64,000 bases of DNA from Helopsaltes ochotensis (Eukaryota; Chordata; Aves; Passeriformes; Locustellidae). How positions within the stretch are numbered: position 1 is the first letter of the stretch; each line of letters opens with the position of its first letter. The notes beneath the pieces were generated by a model that was not told the origin of the DNA, did not search any database, and worked only from the letters and a program-made list of their open reading frames with translations. The position numbers were made by a program, and so were the translations under genes. Location: assembly GCA_013400155.1 (NCBI GenBank), contig VXBM01000059.1:983396-1047395 (forward strand), read 5' to 3'. This document shows, piece after piece, positions 35,346 through 48,000 of this stretch.

Positions 35346-38300
35346 CAGTGAAATCCCTGTTTCATTCAACATTGGCCACCTGTTGGATAATAGCTTTCAG
35401 CCACCATTAGACTGGGCTGAATTTGGAGCAGCAGCCTGTTATTGAAAGACACCATTTTCCTTTCTGGTCTGCTGAGCCAGCTTGTCCTCCAGAAGCATTT
35501 GAAAAAATGTGAGGGGTGGGTAAGAATGTGAAATTTTCCGCCCGCTTCAAATGTGTTTGCCTGCGACTCACTCTCACACAAGCTGTTTAAGTCTTCAGTT
35601 CACTGTTCAGTCTATAGTTCTGAGGTGCCATTTGGCTTCAATTTCTGTGTGAAGTTTTTGGAAATCAGAGATGATTTAGAAGGGGACAAAATCCTGCAAG
35701 GCTGGTCCTGAAGCAGGCGAGACGTTTCCTTTCTTGTACGGAGCAAGTGCGAGCCCTTGAGAGCCAACTTTGTTCCTTGCTCCCTGCTCTTGACATGCAC
35801 AACTCAGGACACTTCAGCCAAGAGTTTCACTTGCACTTATGTTAGTGGAAATATCCCTGATAAGAAGGAGTTGTTGTTGAAGTCTTGTGGCTTCAACTGT
35901 GAAGGATTAAATTTTTTTTTGCATGGAGACCACTGATCCATCTGTTGTTACATAAAAATGTGAGTGAAGGTTTATCTTTTCCTTTGAGATGTATAGCACT
36001 AGCTTTGGAATTGCTTCCAAGTTTACAAAATGTGTCTGTGGTTTAGTCCTCTCCGATAAACATTTTTTTGTTGTTGTTGCAAAGTTGGATCAGATTTTTG
36101 TTGTCATAATGGTTGGCTGCCCTTGGCAGCTTGCATTTGAAATAATTAGGAGATAAAATTGTGCTGTGCTGGAAATCCAGCATGTCTGGTATTTTCTTGC
36201 TTTACTTAGTGATGTTTTTAATCCCCCTTTTAACTTTGAAGACTAATGTAAGGCAGTTAAGAACTGAGGGTTGATAATTTTTTTTGTCATTTTTGAAACC
36301 TAGATCCAAGCTAGCTTCTCTTGCAATATTTCAGCCTCAACCTCCCAGGACACTTGGAGATAAATCAGTGTCTTTATCAAAAGAAGTAGACCTTTTGTGG
36401 TAGCAGTGTAACATTAAATATTCATTCTAATTTGCAGAATTGAGACAATTATTCTGAGGTTCCCAATAATTTACTTTTTAGATTTACTTTGGAATTTGAA
36501 GCTTTGAAAATATGCTGCTTGCCTAATTTCAATTATCAGTAGCCAGTGATGGAGTTTAATTCTCAGATGCATCAGAATTGAGATGTTTTGAAAGGCATAC
36601 ATTGAGGTGTTGAGGGTTTCTTTTTTTGGGTTTTTTCCTTTTAACCTTCTTCTTTTTGTTTGCCCACAGTGCCATGGGCATGGTGAGGGAGGAAGCAAAA
36701 GATAAGGCTAAATTGGGAAACAAGCTTCTACCTTAAAGAATCTTTGCTGTGTGAAAAGTATATATTGAAAGTGTCCTGTAGAATTTTGAATCCAGTCACA
36801 TTTAGGGAAAGGATGCTCACTTGCAAGGTTGTTCTGCACCTTTTAGGAGCTGTTGGTTCTGGTTCTGGCCTACAAGTGGATTCATTTTAGCAGCTGGAGA
36901 AGTAATTCCCTGTATCATTAGCATCACATTCTTAAAAAAACAAACAAAACCCAACAAACTTGGTTTAACTGACCATAATTTCACAAATACACACTGAATT
37001 CCACAGAAGATTAAAAAGACAAAACTTGTGTGATGTGGCTGAGGCCGTATCTGCTATATCCAGGCTTGGGAAAGGAAGTGCATTTTGGAATTAAGAAATA
37101 CAGACTGCAAACACGAGAGTCTAACTCATCTGCAGATTTTTTTTTTTTAATGATTGTCTTGGTTTTAATGAGTTAACTTCTTTAGCCCAGAATAAATCAC
37201 ACGAGGAAGGAGAACTAGAAGCTAGTCATATGGCTGCAAATACTTCCAAGAAAACATTTTTTGTTAACTGTCCACCAAATATGCCACAGGAGGACAGTCG
37301 TGGCACCTGCTCTCATTTCAAATTCCTGTAGTCATCTTCAAACAGAAAGCACAGAAATAGAGGGACTTTGAATTCAACTTGTTTCCTTTGTAGTAATGGT
37401 CCCTCAAGGACACAATTGAACATGGCACCTTGCTCTTGTCTGAGCTGAGTCTGTTCAGAGGATAAATTGACTACCCAATCTGCTTTCTTTCAAAGGGTCT
37501 AAATTCACTTTATTGTTTTTACAGTTGATTTTCTGTAAAGATTAGGCTTCTCATTTTTTTTCCTCTGGGCAGCATATGGGAGGACATCCAGATGTATGGG
37601 CAACTGGCAAAGCAATTTTGTTCTGCTGCTGGTGGCCTTAATGAATTATGTCTAGATTAATTAGCTGATCCATTTGCGGATGCAGTGTTTGGGGAAGAAA
37701 GTAACTGGGAGCATTGCGAGCCAAGAGTTAGGGCACTTCCTCAAATATGAGTAAGAAAACATACTCTAGTTGGTATTCTCAGAGCAAGTGAGCTCCCTCT
37801 GCATGTTTCCCGTGCTTAGAAATACACAATTTTAATGGTGAAAATAGAAGCTTAAAAAAAACCCCAAACCACTGAAGTTTGAATGGTAAAACTATATACA
37901 TAAAATCAAGCTGTTTCTTTGTGGAATGTGACTTATGGAGAGGAACACCCAAGTTTTAAACTTCCTCCTTCAAAATTTATGGAAGTCTTAGAAACTTTCA
38001 TTTTTTTTTTCTTTTTTCCCCCCTCCTGTTTTTAATATGTCAGAATCTGTTTCAAGATTTAACTTTTTTTTTAAACACATATTACAAAGTACGTTTCACA
38101 ACTTGATTTAATGTAGCTTCCATGTGTCTTGAATACAATAGTAACTTCTGAAACCAATATTTCTTTAGAGAGCAGTAAAGTTGTTTCTTCATGACACCAG
38201 TAAGTAGTTTTCTTGCCAAGAAGTATATTGTAAGATTTATTAGACTCTCCCTTGCCCTCCCCCAAGTAACCCAGATTTTAGCTTCAAGTAAAGCAAACAT

Positions 38301-40459
38301 GTTCAAAAAGTGCTCTTTAACTTTAGGCTAGGCGGATACAAAATAAAATCCTCCAGGGGTACATTACAACTAAAAGATTCACAAGCCCTCCAGGGGGTTT
38401 AACTTTTTAAGCAGGCATTTCACAAGTATTTGTTGCATAAACCATTATATGCTTCAGGCTGAGGTTCTTGTAGAATTTTATTTTTTTAAAAAAGTATCTT
38501 TTTAAATATAAGACATTCAGCAATAAATTTACTTTTTGTGAAAAATTAATATCTCATTTTTGCTTAGAAGTGATACTATGTTCTGTTCTTCAAAGCAGGT
38601 GTTTGCTTCCTTTAATATTAAATATCAATTTTTTTGGACTGTCGTTTTAGTCCACTCAGTACCTTGAGGTGCTGCTGAATGGAAATGGGGATCATCCATT
38701 CCCGTTTACACCTTCCACTCATTTTTCAAAATCAATTGCTTTTGGTCTACTGCAACTCCATCTGTGGCAGTTGGAAAAACAGATTTTGGAGGCTGCAAAA
38801 GTAATTTATAGGTTGGTCTCGCATAATTGAATAGACCAGATGGGCACAAGTGCCCTGGGAAGGAGAATATCGGAGAGAGGAGATGGGGAGCCCTTCAGCT
38901 CTAGGAGATCTTTATCTTTCTGTATCTTTCATAGACTTCCTTGTAAGCTTGGGCAAGTCTGGATTTCTGTATTTTGCTTGTTCTTCCTGCCCACAAAGAT
39001 AATGATCCTTTCTTTGTTTCTTTCCATTTCTAACTCCTGGGGCAGAGCCCCTCTGTTCCAGTGCTGTAATGTGCAAACCTGTTTCGACTGTTTTGTTGGG
39101 ACCTCCCAGTGCTATTGAAGTGCAAATGACAAAGAAGTATATGAAGAATGGAAAGAAAGTAATGCAAGACACAAAAAGAGTCCTTTTAAGATTGTGATAG
39201 GAAGCAATATAAGAAGTTTAATCCAACCTTGAGTCTTCCAGAAGTGAATGAGGAGCTGTAATTCAAAGAGATTTTGGAATAGAAGCCCTTGAGTATTGTA
39301 GGCTAGCAAGTGACAAGAAAATGTAAGAAAAGGAGTCTTGATTATCTTTTTAGACAACTTGTTAACTGAACTGTTGCATTTAAATCAGAACGATGATCAG
39401 TTCGAAGTCGAAAGAGTAGTAGAAACACTTGTAAGGAGGGAAATGATGTGTCTGTCAGAACAGTGATATTCAAATCATCAGACATGAAGGACGAAGACAG
39501 AATACCAAAAGCTTCAGAAAAAAAGAAAGGGAATATAAATCCCAGCAAATTTCCTTCTTTCTAGATCAGAGGCCCTTACAGAACAAAAAGGAGAGCACTG
39601 ATACCTGTAAGAATGTCTTCCTGAAGAGGGGCTGAGGCCAATGTATTGTGTGCATCAGTTGAGAGTCACGTAATAGAAGGGCTTAGCTCTTTGATAGACT
39701 GGCAGAGTGGTGGGCAGACACTGTCATCCTGTATCCAGAGACGTTCTGAGATCCAAGTGGAGGAGAATAATTGCTAGACATGACTGAAGTGAAATAGTAC
39801 TTGTCTTGAGACTTTAGTGTTAGCATGGCACTTGATAAAACAAACTCTGCAGTGGTCACTGCCTATACCTCCATAGCCCAGAAAAGCCTAATTCTGCCTG
39901 GTTTTTGCAGGGGGCATCCTTTTCTCCAACTGGAGCTCCTCAAGCTCTGGCAAGAAGACAGATACGTTTGTTTCTACCAACCACTGCTTTCAAAAATGTA
40001 ATCCAAGAGCAAGCCTTGCTGCATGAAGTTTGGTGGTGTGTTGTCTGATTGCCCAAGGACTCTGCTTATGCTTTGCCTCACACAGAAATTTGAAAACTGT
40101 TCATAAAGGAACAGATTTGTTCAATTATTGATTAATTCCACATGCTGTGTGATTTTTAAGTCATATTTTGCATAAAAGCTCTTGGCTGTCGCAATCACAG
40201 GGACATCAGTAGTTACACTACCTGGCACGAGAAGCTCCTGGATTTGTGCACAGCATAAATAAAATATTCCTGGTGAGGGCATGTGCTGGTTACAGAGGAA
40301 AGAGGTGGCAGTAGAAAGTTACCATTAACTGGATTTTTTTTTTTTAAACAGCATGGTACTTGTGATAAATTGCTTTTTTTTTTTTTTTTTCCCCACATCC
40401 TGAATTCTGTATTCTATTTTACCTTTCCTGCACTGGAGGAACTAATTATATTAACAGGC

Positions 40460-41334
40460 NNNNNNNNNNNNNNNNNNNNNNNNNNNNNNNNNNNNNNNNN
40501 NNNNNNNNNNNNNNNNNNNNNNNNNNNNNNNNNNNNNNNNNNNNNNNNNNNNNNNNNNNNNNNNNNNNNNNNNNNNNNNNNNNNNNNNNNNNNNNNNNNN
40601 NNNNNNNNNNNNNNNNNNNNNNNNNNNNNNNNNNNNNNNNNNNNNNNNNNNNNNNNNNNNNNNNNNNNNNNNNNNNNNNNNNNNNNNNNNNNNNNNNNNN
40701 NNNNNNNNNNNNNNNNNNNNNNNNNNNNNNNNNNNNNNNNNNNNNNNNNNNNNNNNNNNNNNNNNNNNNNNNNNNNNNNNNNNNNNNNNNNNNNNNNNNN
40801 NNNNNNNNNNNNNNNNNNNNNNNNNNNNNNNNNNNNNNNNNNNNNNNNNNNNNNNNNNNNNNNNNNNNNNNNNNNNNNNNNNNNNNNNNNNNNNNNNNNN
40901 NNNNNNNNNNNNNNNNNNNNNNNNNNNNNNNNNNNNNNNNNNNNNNNNNNNNNNNNNNNNNNNNNNNNNNNNNNNNNNNNNNNNNNNNNNNNNNNNNNNN
41001 NNNNNNNNNNNNNNNNNNNNNNNNNNNNNNNNNNNNNNNNNNNNNNNNNNNNNNNNNNNNNNNNNNNNNNNNNNNNNNNNNNNNNNNNNNNNNNNNNNNN
41101 NNNNNNNNNNNNNNNNNNNNNNNNNNNNNNNNNNNNNNNNNNNNNNNNNNNNNNNNNNNNNNNNNNNNNNNNNNNNNNNNNNNNNNNNNNNNNNNNNNNN
41201 NNNNNNNNNNNNNNNNNNNNNNNNNNNNNNNNNNNNNNNNNNNNNNNNNNNNNNNNNNNNNNNNNNNNNNNNNNNNNNNNNNNNNNNNNNNNNNNNNNNN
41301 NNNNNNNNNNNNNNNNNNNNNNNNNNNNNNNNNN
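40460..41334. other. assembly gap (875 N)
   Basis: Run of N inside NKD1 intron 3, preceded by a long T-run (40374-40390) and AT-rich DNA. A small exon could be hidden here, including exon 4 of NKD1, though the flanks give no sign of one. Reported long frames across it are N artefacts. Confidence 0.99.
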
Positions 41335-44171
41335 AGATACTTACTAGGAATAAAAGCCCCTGATGAATTCATTTTGCATTTAATTTGTTCAGGATAGTCT
41401 ACAGAGCAAACAGTCCTACAAACTAGAGATTCAGGGCACAAGATCAGATTTTCTCCATCTGTGGGAAATTCATTGGAAACTTAACATGGAAAGAGGAAAA
41501 CTATCTAAGGTCTCTTTCTGGTGAACTTCTTCATTTCTGTGAATTATTTTCTGAAACAGAAGGAAGCCAGGATACGTTTGCAGCCAAAGAGGTGTTTGGA
41601 TGCTGTCCCAGCCTGGGCTTCTGAGAGCTCACCAGCTCCTCTGCAGAGTACCCTCTTGGCTGGGACAGTCTCTCTTGACAGTCGGTGGAAAATCTAACCC
41701 AATTCTAGATTGCCTTATCTCTCCTTTGGGACTGGAGAAGATTTGGAAGGGAGGCAGAATGACAAACCTCATGAGTTTTCTTTCTCCATGCATTTCTCTT
41801 CCTGACCATTTGACATGAAGCATTTCCTTACAACTGCAGAGCAGTAGTCACTGCTGTGGCTGAGATGGAAACTAATTTTTGTGTTGCAGATCCAGCTAGG
41901 CTCCTTTCTACATTTACTTACAGGAGAAAGGGGAAAGATTAACTGCCAGCCTATTACCTTGAACAGTCTGGACTGAAATCTGAACTGTGGCTGTGGCTGA
42001 ATTCTCGCTGGCTGATTTCTATGGAAAGCTTGCATGTCTCATTTTAATTTTTCTTCATTTTTAAAAACATTTTTCCCCTTGATTCTTCTTCTTTAGTCAC
42101 TTGAAATAGGGAATGTAACTTGAAACTGGAAGTAAAAAATTTGCTTTGAGAGATCAAGAGTCTTTTTAAGCAGCTTACTGGATCAGCAGTTGCAAAGTTA
42201 TCATGAGGCCTGAACTCTTTCTGTGGGTTTAATGGAGGCAGCACAGTGCAGGAGCAAACATCACAACTCTGTATCCTCAAGGGAAGACTTAGTGCTTTAC
42301 ACATACAAGCAGAACTAAATACTGTACTTTGATGTACTCCTCTCTCTTTTTTTATTTTGTTATTAGTTTCAACCTGTTGGGAGTAAGTTTTTCTGCACTC
42401 CTGGTTAAGATTCCCCTTGATGTTTTGTGGATCTCATGTACATTATATAAAGCTGAAAAGAAGGACACTTCATGTAGATAAGGTAGGGTAAGCACCCTAA
42501 TAGCTATTAGCTATGGATTTGTGTCAGTGTGAGTTTTATACACTTGCCCATGTAAAACCCCAGTCAGCACGTGACAGGACTGTTGCAGTGTGTAGTATTT
42601 GGTGTTTGCCTGCTGCTCTCAGCAGTGTTTGGTGGAAGCAGAATGGATGCCCAGTGTCCACTCCACTGGAGTGGGTGGGGTGTTGCTCCATGTGTTGAGT
42701 AGACTCAAAGGGTCTCTGATCAGATGGAGTACCAGGGCCCAATTTTCAGGGTTGTTTGTGGGGTTCCTACACACTGAACTTCGTCCCTAGTCAGAGTTTG
42801 CTAGTTTGTGTTATCTGTCAAGTCTGGGTGTTGGCAGTGGACAGCACTCCAGCAGAGGGATATTTTCAAGCCTCACAGTTCTGAGCTGTGCGCTCTCTCA
42901 AGGTAGGAGCACAGCAAAGACCTGGTGCTGTACAAGCTGCTCCAGCTGTGCCCGAGGCTTGGCCACGCAAGGTCAGCACCAGCCAGGGGCTGCCTCTATC
43001 TAGTCTGCTGTATATTTAAAAACCTTCTATCTCTATCTTGGGTGTTACATGTGCGTTAGAAACGGTGAGGCAAAGGGCTGGAGTAATCCACTGGGTTCTC
43101 AAGGTTATCCCCTGTAGCTACAGACAGCCACATGAGCACATTCATCAACTGACCAAGATCCATTAAAATAAAACAACCCAATAATGCATCAGGGGTTTTG
43201 ATTGCTTTGAGGAGCAGGGAAAGAGAAGATTTCCTGGTTTTCCTGTTGGAAAATTTCCTCTTTTCTTAACCATTGGGTTGAAAACTATGTCCAATTTTGT
43301 CCTAAGTTAGTTATCTTGAAAAGTAGAAACACACCTTTTTAGCAGGAAAAAAAAGGCCTCAGAGAAAGAAAACTAGTGACTGGTTGATAGAAGCATCAGG
43401 TTTCAACCACTGAAATGCCCTGGCACAAGAGACCCAAATCCTGGCAATGTCTCTGTTTGTCCTTCAAAGGTAAATAAATGAAGCACTATGGATTTCACTG
43501 GCTGGAAATATCTCATTTTCTTTTGTTCTTTTTCTTTAAGACTGTAGGGTAGTCTCCTTAATAAATACAAATTGCCCTGATGTCCCTAAATTAAATTTTC
43601 TTTTTCCCATTCTCCAATGTGTAAGGCATGTTGAGAACTTCTGTGATAAAATGTTGTGGAAATGGTAACAGCTGAAATACAGATGTTTGTGTGAAATACA
43701 GCATAACAAAAAGGTATTTTAACCTTTTTCAGGGTTAGTTTCAAAGGGAAAATGTTACAGTAAAAAAATCTGTATGTATTCCTTGTGAGATTCTGCAATA
43801 TCTGCAGTACTTCTTCATATCCCAAAATCTGGACTTAACTAAATTTGCTACTGAGATCAACAATCTTGCTTAAATAATTTCACTGAAGACAGTGGGACAA
43901 CCCAGAACTGATGTGGAGTCCTATGATGAATTTTATTTCCCAGACAATATAATATGTCAAAATAGACAGATTGTGTCACCAAACTTATTTTCAAAAAATT
44001 GTGACATTTTATTCCAAATTGCTGAAACATCAGAATTTTACGTACTTGAAATGAATCTTTACTTCTAATGTTTTTATCCTTCTTGAGGATGTAATTTTTC
44101 TGGAGTTCTGAAAATTCTTGTCCAGCTGTCCAAATTTTTTGGCTCACATTACTGTAGGTAAGTTGTAGGAT
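41335..44171 (+). other. NKD1: NKD1 intron 3, after the gap
   Basis: Unannotated intronic DNA. The stretch 42500-43010 is somewhat GC-richer and has overlapping short open frames on both strands, but no splice sites, domains or repeat family I can name. Confidence 0.65.
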
Positions 44172-44283
44172 CATCACAGAATGGTTTGGGCTTGAAGGGT
44201 CTTTAAGGCCTGTCCAGTTCCAACCCCTCTGCCACAGGCAGGGACACCTTCCACTGCACCAGGTTGCTCAAAGCCCATGTTTA
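44172..44283 (-). mobile_element. CR1 LINE 3' end, minus orientation
   Basis: Begins ATCACAGAATGGTTTGGGCT and continues through TTGAAGGGTCTTTAAGGCCT, 'CCAACCCCTCTGCCACAGGCAGGGACACC' and 'GGTTGCTCAAAGCCC'. This is the reverse complement of the CR1 3' terminus. About 110 bp remain, typical of severe 5' truncation. Divergence looks moderate. Confidence 0.93.
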
Positions 44284-45036
44284 AAGTTTGCTTTGATCTT
44301 TCTCTGTGTGTAGGACTATATGCCATGAACATTTTATAGTTTCTTTGTTACCCAGAGTAATTGGGACCTGCAATAACTGTATGTGCAGCAGCACTGTAGT
44401 GAAATAATGCTGAACTTCCCATGTGCAGTGCAAATGTTGCCTCAGATCCAAGGACTCACGTGACAGCTCTTCAAGAAGGTTTAGCTGTACTTGGCTTTAA
44501 AGGGTGTCTTAGCTAATTAGTGTATTAGAACTCATGGGCCACGGCTTGTGAGTTCAGAGCTTCTGCTAATTAAGTTTTGAATGTAATTTTAGTTAAACTA
44601 TTAAAGCTTTGTCCCAGGGCTGTTCTCATTAAGCAGAACTCCAGCTCTCCTGGATTTTCTTTGTTCAGAACTCTCTTGCAAGTGCGTGGAGGCACATCTG
44701 GTATTGGCTATGGCATTCACATGGGTCTAAAACTGCTGCAAAAGAAACAATGCAATGAAATTTATCTGGGAAAACAGTGAGATCACAGCATAACATTTCC
44801 CTGGAGAAAAGCCTGAACCTTTTTTATGATCTGTCTTAGTACTTAGTACAGCACTTTTAACCATCAAACTTCAGGGCGTATGAAATCCCAAAGGGTGGAA
44901 ATGGAAATATTTTTTTGTTTAGTGAAGGCTAAGTATACCAAGATAATTATTTCATCCCCTCCTCCAGGAAACATTTAGGGGCACTAAGCCCCAGTGTGTA
45001 ACGTACAAAAAAAGTACAGTAGGTAGTTACTGCAGA

Positions 45037-45059
45037 GTGGTTCACGGACTGTGAACCAC
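45037..45059. repeat. perfect 9-bp inverted repeat
   Basis: GTGGTTCAC at 45037-45045 and GTGAACCAC at 45051-45059, spacer GGACT. The arms contain GGTTCA/TGAACC, a variant nuclear-receptor half-site. A functional reading is speculative. Confidence 0.5.
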
Positions 45060-48000
45060 CTGTGACTTGAGTTACATTGGAATCTCACAAAACTGTTATA
45101 TTTCTGGTGTCATAATGTCACTTTGTTTACCAGCTTTGGGCTTTTAATTAAATTTTACAGGATACTTGCCCACAATATGGATTAGGCCCATTATGTTACT
45201 TGGGGGAAAAAAAAATTATCAAACACAAGGCTTTAAATTTGGCAGTTGCTCAAATTTATGTTTTCTAAGCCTTAATAGGCATGTCCAAAGGAACATGGCA
45301 ATTTCTTTAGAATAAAAATGAGTACACTGTTTTGTTGTATCTGAGGTCTGTGTAATGGACTGTGACAGTTCCTGCTGTGACACCAGGTGAAAACCCCTTT
45401 GCAAAGGGCCAGCCCCTGGCCATTCCCACTGGTTCATGGCTGGTCCCTGCGGCACCCGGGGCCTGCAGGTGGCTGAACCTCCCTCCACGTGAGTGTTTCT
45501 GCCTAGCACAGACAGGCAAAGAGAAAACTGACATAGAAACTTGGGAGCTGATGCACTGTGGAGGTGAAGGGAAGTAGTTAATTCTAGAGGCAAACTTTCC
45601 CCCTTTTTTCTCTATGGAGAACCCTGTGTAGCAAAAGATACTTGTTGCTGTTTATCTTTCTTTTCAGCTCTTGTGTACTCTAAGGTTTTCATCCCCCTCT
45701 GTGCCTTCTGAACTCGTTCTCTTTCCTTGCTGTTGTGCAGTATGTCTTCTTCTTTATTATTATTATTTTGTTCCCTCTGTATCTGCCTTTCCCAGGCCAT
45801 TCTCTTTCCCTCTACTTCTCATTTTTCGTTTCTGTCATCTTTGTCTTTACTTGTGGAGCAAGAAGCTGCTGGAGTGGCAGCACAGGGATTGGGTGGCTCT
45901 GCTGGTCATGCAGGGGTTCACCCCGTGGAGGGAGCTGGGGACAGGCTACCAGATGGGAGGTGGGCAGGGAAGACCAGAAACACACCTGGCTTGCCACACG
46001 TGAGCACTTTGCAGCAAATGGTGCCCGGCACGTCTGCGTGGTGATCCTACCTGGGAGATGCTGACAGGCCATTGCCCTATCCTGGGTATTTACTAGGGTG
46101 TTCACCTGTCTTTCTGTGTGTATGATGAAAGTGAGCTTTCTCTCAGTTGTTGACTTTGGCTTTGAGTCTCTGGTCCGGGGGGAAATGAACTTTACAAGCT
46201 GCTCTCCTAGGAAGCCATAGCCATGGCCTTGTTTTGTCTAAGCAGTGGCAACTCAGGCTGCTCAGCTCTTGGAGAACCTTTTGGTCATGCCCAGGGTCAT
46301 TTGCCCTTACACCTGGCTCATGGCCCTGTCCTGTTACCTTCCCTCCATGTGAGTCCCAGTCCTCCCAGTTCTTCCTGAGGCAAGAACTCAGCCCAAGCAC
46401 CAGCAGCATTTCAGATTCCAGCTCTTTCTTCATGTTGTTTCTCTGACAGCATTTGTTGGGACTGTGGCATGTTTTACTCAAATTTTGGTTTTCTTTTTTA
46501 CCAAGGAGAAACCACACCACTCCCCCAGCTGGCCTGGCAGACTACCATAGGGAGTTAGCAGTCTGAAGCTCTTTGAGGCTTCTGTTACTGCCCAAATTTT
46601 GAACCCTTTTATTTATTATGTGTCAGGGAAGAGTTGTTGCTTCTGAGACTGCAGAAAGATAGCTCAACTCTCATCCTGCGAGCTGATTGTCTAGTTTTGC
46701 ACCTTTGTTTCATCTAAACTGGCCGTATTGAGAAACAGTACTGTGTATAAGGTTTATCTATTTCACCTTGCATTAATTTTTCTCTTCACATATCCCAAGT
46801 TAAACATCAAAAAGAAGGTAATGTCTTGTGGGTTTAGTTTGTCATGTAGTAAGTCTGATCTTTACTTACATCTTTGCTTATAATAATATGTGATACTGTT
46901 TTTGGGACAAACAAGTTTTAAGGATGGATAGAACTTGGTTAATGTGAGACCAAACACAAGGACAGCACTTGCCCTCCCACAAAGGAGATGTTTGCATAAC
47001 TGAGGTATTGGTGTATTTATTGGATGTTGCCTTGGGATGAGAATGCAACTCTTGGAGGCAATAAACCATTCCTCATTTCCTGTCAAAGACTATCGCCTGA
47101 TGGATAGGAAAAGCAAATGCATCAGCAGATCTACATTTTGTACAAAAAATTCTGTGGTTATTGAATGCGTTGCTTTCTCTAGTTGTTGATCCTAAGGGGC
47201 GTGATGACATTGAGGCAAAATAATTGTGTCCAAGTGTTATTTGACACGATAACCTGAAACTGAGTGGTGTGGATGATTGGAATGGCCTTCTCTGGCAAAG
47301 AAAATATTCTTTGAACGGTTATAATTGTGCTCAGAACAGGCCAGTGTACACATGTACACCATACAGACTAAGGGGAACTGCCACTTCCATGGAGAGAGAA
47401 TGAATTGGAGCTGGACCTGCTTCCCCAGGCTTTTCATGCTCTTGTTCCTTCCCTCCGCTGCAGTAAGGCACTGCCTCAGCAGGGCTCCCCACCAGCTCCG
47501 TTTCTGTGAGTCCCCTCATTCCTGACTGTGCTCAATGCAGAGCTGCTTCTTACAGTGACCTGGCGTATTGGCATGCCACTGATAAACGTGCCAGAGCAAA
47601 GGAAAAGCTTCCCTGGAGTTGCCTTGAGAGCCCAGTATTAAGAAGAGCTCTCCTAAAGCCACGGACTAATACCTTGCTTAGCCATATTAGGTCTTTTAAC
47701 CAATATTTTCATTTTCTGTCTCTCGTCACTTTCTTCTTTTTTCCAACTCAACCTCTGACCTCAACCTGTCTTGGACAATCCTTTTTCTCTTCTTCTTCCA
47801 TGTCTGTTCTTTCTCTCCATGTCTTGGTCTCTGAAAAACAGCAAAATTTCTTCTGTGTCCTAGGGCAAAATTATACCATAGGAGATTTTTGCTCCAGCAC
47901 ACCAAAGCTGCACCTGAGTCTGCCTTTTCTCCCTCTTCCTCAGAGGCATGAAATATCCAATATAGAGATGTGAGAAAGAATAAAAATTTAACTTTTCTTT

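Larger units (their letters stand above)
22250..40459 (+). other. NKD1: NKD1 intron 3, middle part
   Basis: About 18 kb of AT-rich non-coding DNA. Listed separately are a GC/CpG-richer block at 28840-29320 and an inverted repeat at 35310-35345. Minor tracts are a 13-T run at 23168-23180, a short TTAATTCAATTG tandem near 27571-27620 and a 17-T run at 40374-40390. No exon of NKD1 or of another gene was recognised. Confidence 0.7.

Noticed and set aside
40283..41441. 354- and 331-codon frames across the second gap
   Set aside because: Created by 875 N; flanking parts are short and unremarkable.
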